Shown piece by piece: positions 52,676 to 62,736 of a stretch of 64,000 nt of DNA (position 1 is its first letter; every line of letters begins with the position of its first letter). Both the position numbers and the translations under genes were made by a program. Below the pieces are notes generated by a model. That model was not told the DNA's origin, did no database searches, and saw only the letters and a program-made list of their open reading frames with translations. Origin of the DNA: Actinomycetales bacterium (GTDB taxonomy: Bacteria; Actinomycetota; Actinomycetes; Mycobacteriales; Micromonosporaceae); assembly GCA_002919305.1 (NCBI GenBank), contig PKFB01000042.1:1-64000 (forward strand), read 5' to 3'.

Positions 52676-54175
52676 GGGGCGCCCTTCGGAAGCTGATTCG
52701 TTGACCATCTCGCCCAACGATTTCTCCATTCGGGATCTCATCGGGCATGTTTCGACCTTCTCGCCAGGTAAGTTGTAGCGACGGCTGCTCGCTTTCAGGT
52801 CGCTGTGTTAGTCGTTGTCTTCTCAGAGGGCCGGGGGATACCGTTGCCGGACGTCGCTGCTTACCTAGAGATACTGGGCCAGGATCAACGGATGCGGAGG
52901 AGCGCGAACCACCTAGGAGAGCGGAACCTCGTGGAGGACGGGATCGCCATGTTTCGGGATCCTCGGTTAGGTTGTTGCGACGGCGCCTACTTCTCCCACC
53001 CTCAATGGGAGCTCCGATGCCACTCGGTGGGTACAGTCCTGTTCCGCTTCCTCCAGAATGTGAACCCGCACGGGTTGTATTTGCTGAATTCATACCTGTT
53101 GGCGTTGACCCTGGCTGAGAAGGAGCGCGGTTCCCAAGGGTGGAAGGTGCTCCAGTTGTCGGCGGTTCGACGCCGAAAATAGGGCGCTGAACGCCCAAGG
53201 TGGAACCCGAACGCGAATAGGTAAGTCCGCCTGGAATATTTCCGGCACCGGGACGCTGACCACCCGATATCGAGTTGCCGTGAGCAGGCCATCCCGGAAT
53301 CGTTGGAGGAAGGGTGCCCGCGAGGGGGGACCTCCTATTCCTGGTGGGGATACACCTACCGGTGGGGAGGTAGTTGGAGGAGTAGGTGTTGCGCCACCTG
53401 GTGTTACACCGCCAGGGCCTGACAGGATCGGTCCAGGGTTGAATGGGGGATGTGGCGTTATGTCAGGGAGTGGTTCGTCTGGCTGCGGATCGCCTCCGGT
53501 GAATTCCCTATCATTGAAAGGTGGAATGGGGGATGAATTAGCGGGTTGTGAATCATTTGTTGAGCTGTTGTCCTCTCTCCCAGAGAAGGTGCTTATCTTT
53601 TCGTTTGAGAATGTTTCTGATGTTGATTCAACTCTGGGAGGTGTCCATTGTCGGTTTACATAACGGTTAGGTGGAGGTGGTGTTTCGATATTGGAGTAGG
53701 CGCGTAGCCAGGCCTGAAATAGATCGTTGACGATCTCTACGGCACGAGGTTGGCGGCGGTCCGCTAAGCGAGGCGGCAGTGGTTCATCCAAGCTATTGGG
53801 GTCTCTCACTACCTCAGCTGGACCGCCTTCCTGGGCGTCCAGCTCCCGCATAGCGAGAATGGCCTGTGTCTGAGCAGTATGCAGGTCACCGAGAGTTTCT
53901 CGGTTTTGAGCGGCTACTTCACTGACCGCTGTCAACCAGTCCACATACTGCTGGAACGCTGCTACGGCGGCCTGACCTGCCTCCCCACGCCAGGCCGGTT
54001 GGATCTGCGCGATCAGGACATGCAGCAGGCCGATGCGTTCATCAATGGACCTTTTAAACAAGCCCCACCGGTTCTGCGCCGTTGTCAGATCACGCAGATC
54101 CGTGTCGTACACCATTGCCCGCAGTTCTTCATAGGTGAAGCCGCTGAAGCTCAGTCCTACCCCTGGAGTCTCCAC
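52662..54175 (-). CDS. long WXG-motif ESX protein, split by a frameshift
   Basis: The N-terminal frame (54175 to 53090) starts with a WXG/PPE-like helical domain (QPAWRGEAGQAAVAAFQQYV, W near 62) followed by a Pro/Ser/Asn-rich linker. At the C6 run on the minus strand (plus strand 53324-53329) sensible composition jumps to the -1 frame. That frame continues Gly/Pro-rich, reaches GRSRRRRNNLTEDPETW, a tail typical of long actinobacterial ESX proteins, and stops at 52662, overlapping the mycosin start. One inserted C would fuse both into ~504 residues. A sequencing error, a true mutation, phase variation or programmed slippage could explain it. The GTG start has GAGGGA upstream. Confidence 0.75.
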
Positions 54176-54278
54176 ACCCGTCCCTCGCGTCAGTCAGCAG
54201 CAGCTTCTGCAACCAGAGGTTGTCTGGAGTTGGTATGCGGTGGTTAGCCGGCTCGGCTATTCGGTCAACGGCGTCACA

Positions 54279-54641
54279 TCAACGAGTGGGGGAGGCCGCG
54301 GGGTCGAGGTGGTTCCACACAGCCTCTAGTGCTTCTGCGGTGGCGGTATCGACATCGCCCAGCTCATCTAGCGCTGCTGATACTGCTTGCCGAAGCCGGG
54401 CGCTCTGAGCCTCCATCCGTGCTGCGATGTCAGCGGTGAAGATGTGGATATCCCGTAGCCGCTGGCTGAATAGCTCCACTATGTGCATGGCATCGCAGGT
54501 GTAGCGGATGCGATCGTCATCTGCGCCGAACTGTTCGGCGTGCACTCCTAGACCTGCCAGCTGTTCCAGATCCCGCGCCAGTCCTTGCAACGTGTCGGTA
54601 TGGACCTCGACGCCTGCTTGCCAAGCGTCAGGATCAGCCAT
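54279..54641 (-). CDS. EspC-like ESX substrate, cassette 2
   Basis: A 120-residue helical protein of the EspC/type VII target kind: VEVHTDTLQGLARDLEQLA, then RDIHIFTADIAARMEAQSAR. No clear YxxxD/E is visible; the partner may supply the export signal. GGGAGG lies 5 nt before the ATG. It is the first gene of cassette 2, 103 bp before the long WXG gene. Confidence 0.75.
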   Translation of the reverse strand: MADPDAWQAGVEVHTDTLQGLARDLEQLAGLGVHAEQFGADDDRIRYTCDAMHIVELFSQRLRDIHIFTADIAARMEAQSARLRQAVSAALDELGDVDTATAEALEAVWNHLDPAASPTR

Positions 54642-54958
54642 CTAACCCTCCCGGCGACAACACGGAGCGACGCGCGTCCCTGGGCCGCAGCGTGTCGATG
54701 AACAGCGATCTATCTCTCCAATAAACGGGAACAGTGTCCCGAACAGAATCACTGATCGCAAACCAACGACCCCGGACTGTGGATAACTTGCGAATCTGTG
54801 GATAACTCTGATGGTCATTCACTGTGACGGCATCATGAAGACCGGTTGTCGCTGGGCTGATAGGGGAGGCGAAGACGGAGCGGGCGTAGAACCGCGAAGT
54901 GTGTGTACTTCGAATATGGTTCGAATTTAGATAAAAGCCCTGAGTGTTGAGGGGAACA
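54642..54958. other. intergenic region upstream of ESX cassette 2
   Basis: About 0.3 kb between the glxA-type gene's stop and the cassette start. It contains the DnaA-box pair listed separately and AT-rich sequence at 54890-54950. Confidence 0.45.
54778..54805 (-). promoter_or_regulatory. pair of perfect DnaA boxes upstream of ESX cassette 2
   Basis: TGTGGATAA at 54778-54786 and 54797-54805 reads TTATCCACA on the minus strand, the sense strand of cassette 2. The copies are 19 nt apart, the same spacing as the pair before ssd, and end 137 bp upstream of the first cassette start. Confidence 0.7.
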
Positions 54959-55942
54959 TCAGGCGGTGTGGGGCAGGGAGGAGGCGGGCGACAGGCGTCG
55001 GAAGGATCGCCGGTAGGCATGGGGTGAGGTGCCGAGACGACGCGCAAAGTGGTGACGTAGCGCGGCGGCGTTGCCGAATCCGGTCTGGACCGCGATCGAC
55101 TCGATCGTCATTGACGTTTGTTCGAGAAGCTCACGAGCTAGCAAGAGACGTTGAGCAGTCAGCCACTCGTGCGGCGTAGTCCCGACCTCTGCCCGGAACC
55201 GACGCGCGAATGTGCGCGGGGACATGTGAACGCGAGCAGCCAAGGACTCCACCGTCAAAGGCTGATCAAGATGGTGGAGCATCCACGTCAGGAGAGGCTC
55301 CAAAGAAGAACCGCGTTGGGCCGACGGCACCGGACGCTCGATGTACTGCGCCTGTCCACCTTCCCGGTGTGGGGGAACGACCATACGCCGAGCGAGTTTG
55401 TTGGCTATCTCCGAGCCCTGCTCACGCCGGATCAGATCCAGACAGAGGTCAATGCCGGAGGCGGTGCCGGCGCTGGTGAGGACACGGCCGTCGCGGACAT
55501 AGAGCACATTCGGATCGACCATGGCACGCGGGTACCGGCGGGCCAGTTCCTCCGCGTACATCCAATGTGTGGTGCAGCGGCGACCGTCGAGGAGGCCGGC
55601 TTCGCCCAGGATGAAGGCGCCCGAACAGACGCTCATGACATAAGCGCCTCGGGCTTCAGCCTCCCGGAGCGCTTCAAGCAGTTCAGGGGGCAGGGGCCTG
55701 TCGTTGGCTTGCGTGGCTGGAACAGCCACCAGGTCAGCGGTGGCCAAGGGAGTCAGGTCGTGGGTGGGGGTGATCAAGAATCCGGACTTGGAACGGACCG
55801 GAGCGCCACCGGGGGAACAGATCGCGAATTCATAGGAAGGAAAGCCCTGGGCGGTGCGGTCGGTCCCGAAGACCTCACACAGCGTTCCCAGCTCGAACGG
55901 TGCGACGCCGTCTAGTACAGCCACGGCGATGGACTTGAGCAT
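54959..55942 (-). CDS. GlxA-family AraC-type transcriptional regulator
   Basis: A 327-residue regulator with an N-terminal DJ-1/PfpI-like domain (about 5-185; the nucleophile-elbow Cys in MSVCSGAF) and a C-terminal AraC double helix-turn-helix (LAARVHMSPRTFARRFRAE and TGFGNAAALRHHFARRLG). Such proteins respond to small metabolites. It is divergent from a small membrane gene and hpt. Repeats in the 109-bp gap look like its operators. Confidence 0.93.
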   Translation of the reverse strand: MLKSIAVAVLDGVAPFELGTLCEVFGTDRTAQGFPSYEFAICSPGGAPVRSKSGFLITPTHDLTPLATADLVAVPATQANDRPLPPELLEALREAEARGAYVMSVCSGAFILGEAGLLDGRRCTTHWMYAEELARRYPRAMVDPNVLYVRDGRVLTSAGTASGIDLCLDLIRREQGSEIANKLARRMVVPPHREGGQAQYIERPVPSAQRGSSLEPLLTWMLHHLDQPLTVESLAARVHMSPRTFARRFRAEVGTTPHEWLTAQRLLLARELLEQTSMTIESIAVQTGFGNAAALRHHFARRLGTSPHAYRRSFRRLSPASSLPHTA

Positions 55943-55954
55943 GCCGCCAGTCTA

Positions 55955-56000
55955 TTGGCAGGAAATCGATGAAGGTTGGCATTCTTGCCACTTCCTTGCC
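55955..56000. promoter_or_regulatory. TTGGCA repeat cluster between glxA-type gene and hpt
   Basis: TTGGCA occurs at 55955 and 55976, 21 nt apart. The second is part of the inverted repeat TTGGCATTCTTGCCA (55976-55990), and TTGCC recurs inverted at 55996-56000. Two-turn spacing suits AraC-type binding. Confidence 0.45.
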
Positions 56001-56051
56001 TCCGTCAAATATCTCATCCTCGAGATGAGGTGTCTTGCGGAGGGGTAAGAC

Positions 56052-56252
56052 ATGGAAATCGGACTTATCGTCTTCATCCTGTTATGTGGGATTGTCAGCC
56101 TGATCGGATGGGCTTACGACAGTCGTGACAGCGCAGATTGGAAACCTGACCAGGTACGGGTCCGACCCCAGTTACAGCCTGATCACAAGGATCCGGCAGG
56201 CTATCGGGCATGGCGCAGCGGAGCTGGTACGCGGCTGACATCGACCGTGTGA
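56052..56252 (+). CDS. small single-TM protein upstream of hpt
   Basis: A 66-residue protein with an N-terminal membrane helix ([20 protein letters not shown]) and a hydrophilic cytoplasmic tail. GGAGGGG lies 5-6 nt before the ATG, a good site. It overlaps hpt by 43 nt in another frame, so translation may be coupled. Function unknown. Confidence 0.6.
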   Translation: MEIGLIVFILLCGIVSLIGWAYDSRDSADWKPDQVRVRPQLQPDHKDPAGYRAWRSGAGTRLTSTV

Positions 56253-56770
56253 TCGTCACCGAGCAGCAGATCAAGGACAAGGTCAGGGAGTTGGCCGAAC
56301 AGGTCACCGCCGACTACGCCGATCGGGATGGCCTGCTCCTGGTCGGGGTCCTCAAGGGCGCCGTGATGTTCATGGCTGACTTCGCGCGGGCCCTGCCCCG
56401 ACCGGTGGAGATGGAATTCATGGCGGTGTCTTCCTATGGACAGGGAACCACCTCCTCAGGGGTGGTACGCATCCTCAAGGACCTGGACCGAGACATCACC
56501 GGTCGGCACGTCTTGGTCGTGGAAGACATCGTCGACTCCGGACTGACCTTGTCGTGGCTGCTGAAGTACCTAGAGAGTCGTGGGCCCGCGTCGATCGAGG
56601 TGGTCGCCCTGCTCCGCAAGCCGGACGCCGTTAAGGCCGATGTCCCGGTGCGGTATTTAGGTTTCGATATCCCCAACGAGTTCGTGGTCGGTTACGGGCT
56701 TGACTACGCGGAGCGTTACCGCGAACTGCCCTGTGTCGCGGTTCTCAAGCCCGAGGTGTACAGCAGGTAG
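56210..56770 (+). CDS. hpt: hypoxanthine phosphoribosyltransferase
   Basis: A 186-residue purine salvage enzyme: hypoxanthine or guanine + PRPP to IMP or [19 protein letters not shown] near residue 104 is the PRPP loop, [11 protein letters not shown] carries the PPi loop, and [15 protein letters not shown] is the flexible catalytic loop. The N-terminus aligns well with mycobacterial Hpt, although no strong ribosome site is seen. It follows tilS in mycobacteria; here ESX cassette 2 and a regulator lie between. Confidence 0.96.
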   Translation: MAQRSWYAADIDRVIVTEQQIKDKVRELAEQVTADYADRDGLLLVGVLKGAVMFMADFARALPRPVEMEFMAVSSYGQGTTSSGVVRILKDLDRDITGRHVLVVEDIVDSGLTLSWLLKYLESRGPASIEVVALLRKPDAVKADVPVRYLGFDIPNEFVVGYGLDYAERYRELPCVAVLKPEVYSR

Positions 56771-56914
56771 AGACTCGGGCGGAAGCGCCGAACTCATTAG
56801 ATAACGTCCGTAGGGTCGGGTTGCGGTGCTCTCTGATCGCTCTTAAGACATAAGGCGACAGGCATAAGGCGACCGAGCCCGAGCGCCTTCGGATTGCCGA
56901 CGCTAGTGATGACT

Positions 56915-56943
56915 AAAGGGGTACGCGCACCGCGTGCCCCTTT
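56915..56943 (+). terminator. hpt terminator hairpin
   Basis: AAAGGGG-T-ACGC and GCGT-G-CCCCTTT pair over 11 bp with one T-G mismatch, around GCACC. It lies ~145 bp past hpt. Confidence 0.55.
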
Positions 56944-57639
56944 GGCTTCTCTATCTCTGTGGCCGTACATCACTCCGATCCGCAGTGCGCCGCGTCCACT
57001 CCTATACCTGCTTCATAAAGGAGCCGCAGGTTGGGGAGCGTGGGAAGCGAGCACGGGAGATGTGCGTATAATATCCTGAAATGAGAATGTAGTGATGTAA
57101 TGAGTGTGGTGGGTGGAGGCAGGGTAGTTGCTTCCTGGTGTTGTGGGTGTTGATGTGGATGAGACATTCGTGGGGCCGCTGCTCGGGCGGTGATGGCCCG
57201 CAACGTGCATCTCCAACCTGCAACGTGTATCTGCGATATGCGTAGGCCTCTTTCCAAGAGGACGAAAAGGCCTTTACGAGGGCAGTCCGGTATGAAAGGC
57301 GGCCCGGATATCCACCACAGACGCCGCTGCGATTGCTTCTTCAACTGCGTCACCGACGAGGATGAGCTGGTGAGACGCGTGGCACGCCGAATCTGAGCAC
57401 CATGGCGCGTGATCTCGGCAACACCTGCGTGCGGGTAATACGTGATGATCTTTCGCGGTTGGAGGGGTGTGGGGGCGCCAACCCGGCAGGGAGATTCACG
57501 ATCTAGAAATCGGCGACTGTCCAGAAAACGGTGGCTGTAGCACCGTGTGATCGGTTGCGTTGCGTGGAGAGAACAGGATCGTCCACATCCGCCCGATGGG
57601 TAGCGCCTAACAGCGGCGTACAGCTTGCCCTCATCAGCA

Positions 57640-57960
57640 GAGCGCCGAACTCAAGGGCTATCTACACCGTGACGAACGGCTACGGCAGTACGGCTCGCCC
57701 TAGGCTCGGTGCCCAAGCCTGGGGGACGCTCACCATCCACTCCGGACCGGGTGTCAGCTATTCCAGCATCGACACTGTGGCGGATGGCACACGAGCGACT
57801 GTCTAATGCCAGACAACTGGGGTCCAGTAGCGGAAACAGACAAGACCAGTCCGATCTAGGGTCGGAACAGTGCGGGCCGCTACATATCCGATTCCTACAT
57901 CTACACCGGCACCGGTAGGCGGCTCTCAGGAAAGCCGTGTTACTGGCGATGTCGGTCAGA
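57640..57960 (+). pseudogene. SH3-domain secreted-protein remnant
   Basis: One frame reads LTIHSGPGVSYSSIDTVADG, the classic bacterial SH3_3 pattern (xxRSGPGxxYxxxGxVxxG), then TRATV and a stop at 57804-57806. After it CQTTG continues the domain in the same frame, a second stop follows, and then GRYISDSYIYTGTGRRLSGK and PCYW appear in a shifted frame (about 57875-57950). So at least two stops and one frameshift break an SH3 domain of the type found in secreted peptidoglycan hydrolases. No start or catalytic domain remains. Boundaries are approximate. Confidence 0.72.
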
Positions 57961-58228
57961 GTTCCTATGACCTGGAGAGAAAACCCTGGCTTTGCTCCCA
58001 GACCAGTGAAGACAGCGACCCTCTACGCTGATCGCAGCGTCTTCATATACTTACAGAAAGTAGCTGGGAGTTCGCTGGGAACCGGGCTGGGCTCGGCGAC
58101 CGCGCCGTGGACGGTGTACCGTCGAATATCCGGGAAGTCCGGGGTCGCGCCGGTCTGCTGACCGGCGGGGGTCAACGATGAAGGCGTGAGATCGGGAGGG
58201 GCCGGGCACCACCGGAGCCCGTACAAGT

Positions 58229-60415
58229 ATGGAACGCACGCGATTCTTCCGCAGGCCACTGTTCTGGATCATCTTGGTGATCCTGGGTGCCATCCTGCTC
58301 AGCTCTGTCTTCACCGGCGGAAGCGACTACACCAAAGTCGACACGTCGGTGGTGCTGGCTCAGCTGGAAGCCGAAAATGTCAGAGCCGCGCGGCTCGAGG
58401 ACCGCGAGCAGGTCCTGAGCTTGGACCTGCGCACTGAGGTCGATGGAACAAACAAGATTCAGGCCTCCTTCCCCGCTGAGTCCGCAGACGAGCTCTATCA
58501 GGAACTCACTGAGCAGGCGGCGAACGGCACGATCGAAGAGTTCGACGTTGTCGTCACCCAGGACAACTTCTTCGTTGGGCTGCTCATCAGTCTGCTGCCC
58601 ATCGCGATCGTGGTCATACTCCTGCTGCTGTTCATGAGCCAGATGCAGGGCGGCGGCAGCCGAGTGCTTAACTTCGGCAAGTCGAAGGCGAAGCTGGTCA
58701 GTAAGGACACTCCCAAGACCACCTTCGCCGACGTGGCCGGCGCCGATGAGGCGATTGAGGAGCTGCAGGAGATCAAGGACTTCCTGCAGAACCCGGCGAA
58801 GTACCAGGCCCTGGGTGCCAAGATCCCCAAGGGTGTCCTGCTCTACGGTCCGCCAGGAACCGGTAAGACGCTGTTGGCCCGAGCCGTCGCCGGGGAAGCA
58901 GGCGTCCCGTTCTACTCCATCTCCGGTTCGGACTTCGTGGAGATGTTCGTCGGTGTCGGTGCCTCCCGAGTCCGTGACCTGTTCGAGCAGGCCAAGGCCA
59001 ACGCGCCGGCGATCGTGTTCGTCGACGAGATTGACGCCGTCGGTCGGCACCGCGGCGCCGGGCTAGGGGGTGGCCACGACGAGCGTGAGCAGACCCTCAA
59101 CCAGCTGCTGGTCGAGATGGACGGCTTCGACACCAAAGGCGGCGTGATTCTGATCGCGGCCACCAACCGTCCTGACATTCTCGACCCGGCGCTGCTGCGT
59201 CCCGGCCGTTTCGACCGGCAGATCGCTGTTGACCGGCCGGATCTGGAGGGGCGTAAGGCGATTCTTCGGGTGCACGCCCGGGGCAAGCCGCTCGCACCCG
59301 ACGTTGATCTGGAGACCTTGGCTCGGCGTACCCCCGGATTCACGGGTGCCGACCTGGCCAACGTGATCAACGAGGCTGCGTTGCTCACCGCCCGGAGCGG
59401 GAAGAAAGCGATCACCAACGACTTCCTTGAAGAGGCCGTCGACCGGGTGATCGCCGGACCGGAGCGCCGTACCCGGGTGATGAGCGAGAAGGAGAAGAAG
59501 GTCACCGCCTACCACGAGGGTGGACACGCCCTGGTGGCGTGGGCGCTGCCGCACGCCGCGCCCGTCCACAAGGTGACCATCCTGTCGCGCGGCCGCTCCT
59601 TGGGACACACCCTGGTTCTGCCGACGGAGGACAGGTACACCCAGACCCGCTCCGAGATGATCGACACGCTCGCGTACGCGCTAGGTGGTCGAGCAGCCGA
59701 AGAGCTGGTCTTCCACGAGCCGACCACGGGTGCCGGTGACGACATCAACAAGGCCTCCGCGCTGGCACGGGCGATGGTTACCCAGTACGGCATGAGCGCC
59801 AAGCTTGGTGCGGTCCGCTACGCGGACAACTCCGACGAGCCCTTCCTCGGACGCACCATGGGGCACCAGCGTGACTACTCCGACGCCATCGCGGCTGAGA
59901 TCGACGCTGAGGTCCGGGCGCTGATCGAGCTGGCCCACGACGAGGCGTGGGAGATCCTGGTCGAGTACCGGGACGTGCTGGACAACATCGTCCTGGAGCT
60001 GATGGAGAAGGAGACCATCTCCCAGGCGGACATGGCTCGAATCTGCGCCCGAGTCGTCAAGCGGCCCCCCATGGCGCCTTATAACGGCTTCGGGAAGCGT
60101 CGTCCCAGCAACCGTCCGCCGGTGTTGACGCCGGCGGAAGCCGAAAGGCTCAAGCGGCAGGCCGAAGCTGATGGCGCCGCTGCTCTCCAGCAGAGCAACA
60201 ACGGCAGCGTTGCCAACGGCAGTGAGCGGCCCAGTCCGCGGCCCCGGGCGATCGAGGCGCCAAACAACCAGTCGGCATCTAGCCAATCGACCCAGTCAAC
60301 GCCGAACAACAACCAGTCGGCCTCGGCCAGCTCCACCGACGAATCCACAACCTCGTCGGCGGAATCCAGCTCGCTGCCACCGTCCTCTGCTTCCGGACCG
60401 GGGCAACCCAGCTAG
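58229..60415 (+). CDS. ftsH: ATP-dependent zinc metalloprotease FtsH
   Basis: A membrane AAA+ protease of 728 residues that degrades membrane and regulatory proteins. Two N-terminal membrane helices (about 11-28 and 112-132) flank the extracytoplasmic domain. GPPGTGKT (about 207) is Walker [12 protein letters not shown] (about 262) is Walker [10 protein letters not shown] is in the second region of homology, and [11 protein letters not shown] (about 428) is the zinc HExxH site. The C-terminal ~90 residues are Asn/Ser/Gln-rich and disordered. The ATG has GGAG 11 nt upstream. folE follows, as in mycobacteria. Confidence 0.97.
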   Translation: MERTRFFRRPLFWIILVILGAILLSSVFTGGSDYTKVDTSVVLAQLEAENVRAARLEDREQVLSLDLRTEVDGTNKIQASFPAESADELYQELTEQAANGTIEEFDVVVTQDNFFVGLLISLLPIAIVVILLLLFMSQMQGGGSRVLNFGKSKAKLVSKDTPKTTFADVAGADEAIEELQEIKDFLQNPAKYQALGAKIPKGVLLYGPPGTGKTLLARAVAGEAGVPFYSISGSDFVEMFVGVGASRVRDLFEQAKANAPAIVFVDEIDAVGRHRGAGLGGGHDEREQTLNQLLVEMDGFDTKGGVILIAATNRPDILDPALLRPGRFDRQIAVDRPDLEGRKAILRVHARGKPLAPDVDLETLARRTPGFTGADLANVINEAALLTARSGKKAITNDFLEEAVDRVIAGPERRTRVMSEKEKKVTAYHEGGHALVAWALPHAAPVHKVTILSRGRSLGHTLVLPTEDRYTQTRSEMIDTLAYALGGRAAEELVFHEPTTGAGDDINKASALARAMVTQYGMSAKLGAVRYADNSDEPFLGRTMGHQRDYSDAIAAEIDAEVRALIELAHDEAWEILVEYRDVLDNIVLELMEKETISQADMARICARVVKRPPMAPYNGFGKRRPSNRPPVLTPAEAERLKRQAEADGAAALQQSNNGSVANGSERPSPRPRAIEAPNNQSASSQSTQSTPNNNQSASASSTDESTTSSAESSSLPPSSASGPGQPS

Positions 60416-60471
60416 TCCGGGAGGGGTAGGCCCTGTCAAGGCGACGTGATGATGACCGGTCCGGCGGGAAG

Positions 60472-61206
60472 GTGTCGCCCTCCCCGCCGGACTCCGGCAT
60501 TCACCGACCCAATGGGCGAGAGCAGCGCGAGGTCGTGTCGGCGACCGAACCCGACGATCTCACCTCCTCGGTGGAGGAGCTCGATCTGCTCGCGGCACGC
60601 ATCGTCAGTGGCCGGTTAAGCGGCCGGCCAGTTGAGGACGCGGTCGACCTGGGACGTATCGAGCGGGCCGTTAGGGAAATCCTGCTGGCGTTAGGGGAGG
60701 ACCCCGACCGGGAAGGCCTACGGCGTACCCCAGCCCGTGTCGCCCAGGCGTACGCCGAGATGTTCGCGGGGTTACGGGTAGACCCCGCCAGCGTGCTCAC
60801 CACGGCGTTTGAAGAGAACCACGAGGAGCTTGTCCTCGTGCGGGACATCTCATTGACCTCGCTATGTGAGCATCATCTGCTCCCATTCCATGGGGTCGCC
60901 CATATCGGGTACATTCCGGGTGAGCATGGCCGGATCACCGGCCTGTCGAAACTCGCGCGGCTGGTTGAGGTGTACGCGCGTCGACCTCAAGTGCAGGAAC
61001 GGTTAACTTCACAGGTCGCCGATACGCTCATGGAGCGTTTAGAGCCCCGAGGCGCGATCGTGGTGGTCGACTGTGAGCACATGTGTATGTCGATGAGGGG
61101 CATTCGCAAACCAGGAGCCCGGACCATCACCTCGGCAGTGCGGGGTATTTTTCAGACCGACGCGAAGTCTCGTAGTGAGGCGATGAGTCTCATCCTTCAG
61201 CAGTAA
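60472..61206 (+). CDS. folE: GTP cyclohydrolase I
   Basis: First enzyme of folate/tetrahydropterin synthesis: GTP to 7,8-dihydroneopterin triphosphate. The frame from GTG 60472 gives 244 residues; a GTG at 60535 gives 223, closer to the usual ~200, so the start is open. [20 protein letters not shown] is the family motif. The zinc ligands are Cys and His in [12 protein letters not shown] and Cys in [36 protein letters not shown] is also conserved. It directly follows ftsH. Confidence 0.96.
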   Translation: MSPSPPDSGIHRPNGREQREVVSATEPDDLTSSVEELDLLAARIVSGRLSGRPVEDAVDLGRIERAVREILLALGEDPDREGLRRTPARVAQAYAEMFAGLRVDPASVLTTAFEENHEELVLVRDISLTSLCEHHLLPFHGVAHIGYIPGEHGRITGLSKLARLVEVYARRPQVQERLTSQVADTLMERLEPRGAIVVVDCEHMCMSMRGIRKPGARTITSAVRGIFQTDAKSRSEAMSLILQQ

Positions 61207-61292
61207 CACGCATCGGATAGAGCCTTAGCAGAAGGTACGCGACCGCGGTTAGAGCACAGCCGGGGAGGGCCATCAGACGACCTGTATGCGGG

Positions 61293-62030
61293 TCACTCCA
61301 GAAGCACCTCCATGGCTTCAGTGAGCAGCATAGTGGCTATTTCCTCGGTTAGTGCCGTATTCTCAGCATTGATGTCTTCAGTGACATCTTCCAAGGGTTG
61401 AACGATGGAGGTCGCGGTCCTGATCTGATAAGGAAAATTGACGGCAAATCCCCGCGTGCCGACCTGATGGCCAGGTGTTTCAGTGTTGGTATCCGTGTCT
61501 ATCAGAGTGGTGTCATTGAAGCTTGTGCCGATCCATATCTCTGCAATATCTATGTCTAAGCGGTGATATGCTATCCCATTAGCCTCTCTGTAGCTAATTT
61601 CGGACCTTAATCTCCTTATTGTGGCGTCCTCACTAGATTCTCCTGGATAGGCTTGGAATGTATTCGCGAAGATAGAAATTTTGAGAGCGGCTCTAGTGTC
61701 GGGAATTGGTTGCCTTAAGCTGCAGGTGACGCTTTCATTAGATGAGTGAGTCAACGATAGGGGGACTAGATCAAATGGTGCATTCTCGATTCTGGTTTCT
61801 AGAAGATAACACAGATAGGAGATACGCTGCGCGTCTGGGGTAGGTAGGGGCGAGGAAGAAGGGGTGGCGGGAAACAACGAGGGGATAGGTGGAACTTCTG
61901 GTTCCTCTCGGTCGGGCGTGAAGCCTACGCAAGCCGATGTGCTGGTGAGTATAAGAAGCGTGAGGGCATAAGCGCACCAGCGGGGAACCGCTCGACGGGC
62001 CGTTCGACCGTCTAACAATCTAGGCTTCAT
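61293..62030 (-). CDS. putative lipoprotein of ESX cassette 3
   Basis: A 245-residue protein. The basic N-terminus and hydrophobic stretch (CAYALTLLILTSTSAC) end in a near-lipobox Cys (about 34), followed by a Pro/Ser linker. The rest is mixed alpha/beta with no domain I recognise. The gene is AT-richer than the core genes around it. The start overlaps the WXG gene's stop (ATGA), so it belongs to that operon; ESX clusters do carry lipoproteins of unknown role. Confidence 0.78.
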   Translation of the reverse strand: MKPRLLDGRTARRAVPRWCAYALTLLILTSTSACVGFTPDREEPEVPPIPSLFPATPSSSPLPTPDAQRISYLCYLLETRIENAPFDLVPLSLTHSSNESVTCSLRQPIPDTRAALKISIFANTFQAYPGESSEDATIRRLRSEISYREANGIAYHRLDIDIAEIWIGTSFNDTTLIDTDTNTETPGHQVGTRGFAVNFPYQIRTATSIVQPLEDVTEDINAENTALTEEIATMLLTEAMEVLLE

Positions 62031-62728
62031 GGCATTCTCACCTCAAGCGTGGGCCCATCGAAGAAGTTCGTTTGGAGGTGACCCCCGGAGGGGGCAGGTA
62101 TATTTAAGGCAGCCATGAACTCCCCCATCCAAAATTGGGCCTCTTCTTCCGCGCTGTCGTGGGCAGCGCGAATAGCTCGATCAACGACCCGCGCTATATT
62201 GCCAGCTAGTACTAATGGATCAGCTGTAGGGGCAGAGTATATGGAATCAAGGAGATTGCGTTCCTCTTCCTCATTATGAGCATTCCATGCTTGGATAGCC
62301 TGGGATACCGCCATTTGCCATGCCATAATTGCCTGTCCAAAGCCATTCATCGTGTTGGCTGTATGGGTTGCTATTGCGCTGAGACTGTAGTTATCTCCCG
62401 CTATGTGGTCGGTAAGAAGGTTGAAGAAGTTTAGAAAGCTGGTTACTCCTTCGCCATCCCAATAAGAATCTATTTCTATCCCTATTGCTTGAGCAGAATC
62501 TCTCAGCTCTGCATACGCTCGTGATAGGTCTTGGAACAATTGGGCGACGGCAAAGATTTTCTCGGGGCGGAAGCTAGCCGCGGTCTCTAGGCGTCGCCGC
62601 ATTCCTTCACTGCCCCAACCAAATAACTCCAGCGCGTATAACCACAATCCAATACGATCCCGATGTTCCTGCAGTGTTTGCTCGAGTACATTAAGCTGCT
62701 CGCCGGGAAGGGGATTTGGATTAGTCAT
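62027..62728 (-). CDS. WXG-motif ESX protein, cassette 3
   Basis: A 233-residue helical protein with DSYWDGEGVTSFLNFF (W-D-G near 90), a WXG turn between two helices. Long helices continue to about residue 205. AT-rich codon use. GAAGAG lies 5 nt before the ATG. It lies between an EspC-like gene and a lipoprotein gene. A C-terminal YxxxD/E is not evident; the EspC-like partner has one. Confidence 0.78.
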   Translation of the reverse strand: MTNPNPLPGEQLNVLEQTLQEHRDRIGLWLYALELFGWGSEGMRRRLETAASFRPEKIFAVAQLFQDLSRAYAELRDSAQAIGIEIDSYWDGEGVTSFLNFFNLLTDHIAGDNYSLSAIATHTANTMNGFGQAIMAWQMAVSQAIQAWNAHNEEEERNLLDSIYSAPTADPLVLAGNIARVVDRAIRAAHDSAEEEAQFWMGEFMAALNIPAPSGGHLQTNFFDGPTLEVRMP

Positions 62729-62736
62729 GATTCTCT

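Larger units (their letters stand above)
56771..58228. other. 1.45 kb decayed region between hpt and ftsH
   Basis: No intact gene that I can support. It contains the hpt terminator hairpin (56915-56943), an SH3-domain pseudogene (57640-57960), and scattered remnants, for example a short minus-strand frame ending at about 57280 (LILVGDAVEEAIAAASVVDI) that could be a gene tail. Composition is mixed and AT-richer near 57060-57130. Confidence 0.45.

Noticed and set aside
56970..57353. Minus-strand 127-codon frame in the hpt-ftsH gap
   Set aside because: Composition (His/Pro/Leu runs) is not protein-like and there is no ribosome site or motif.
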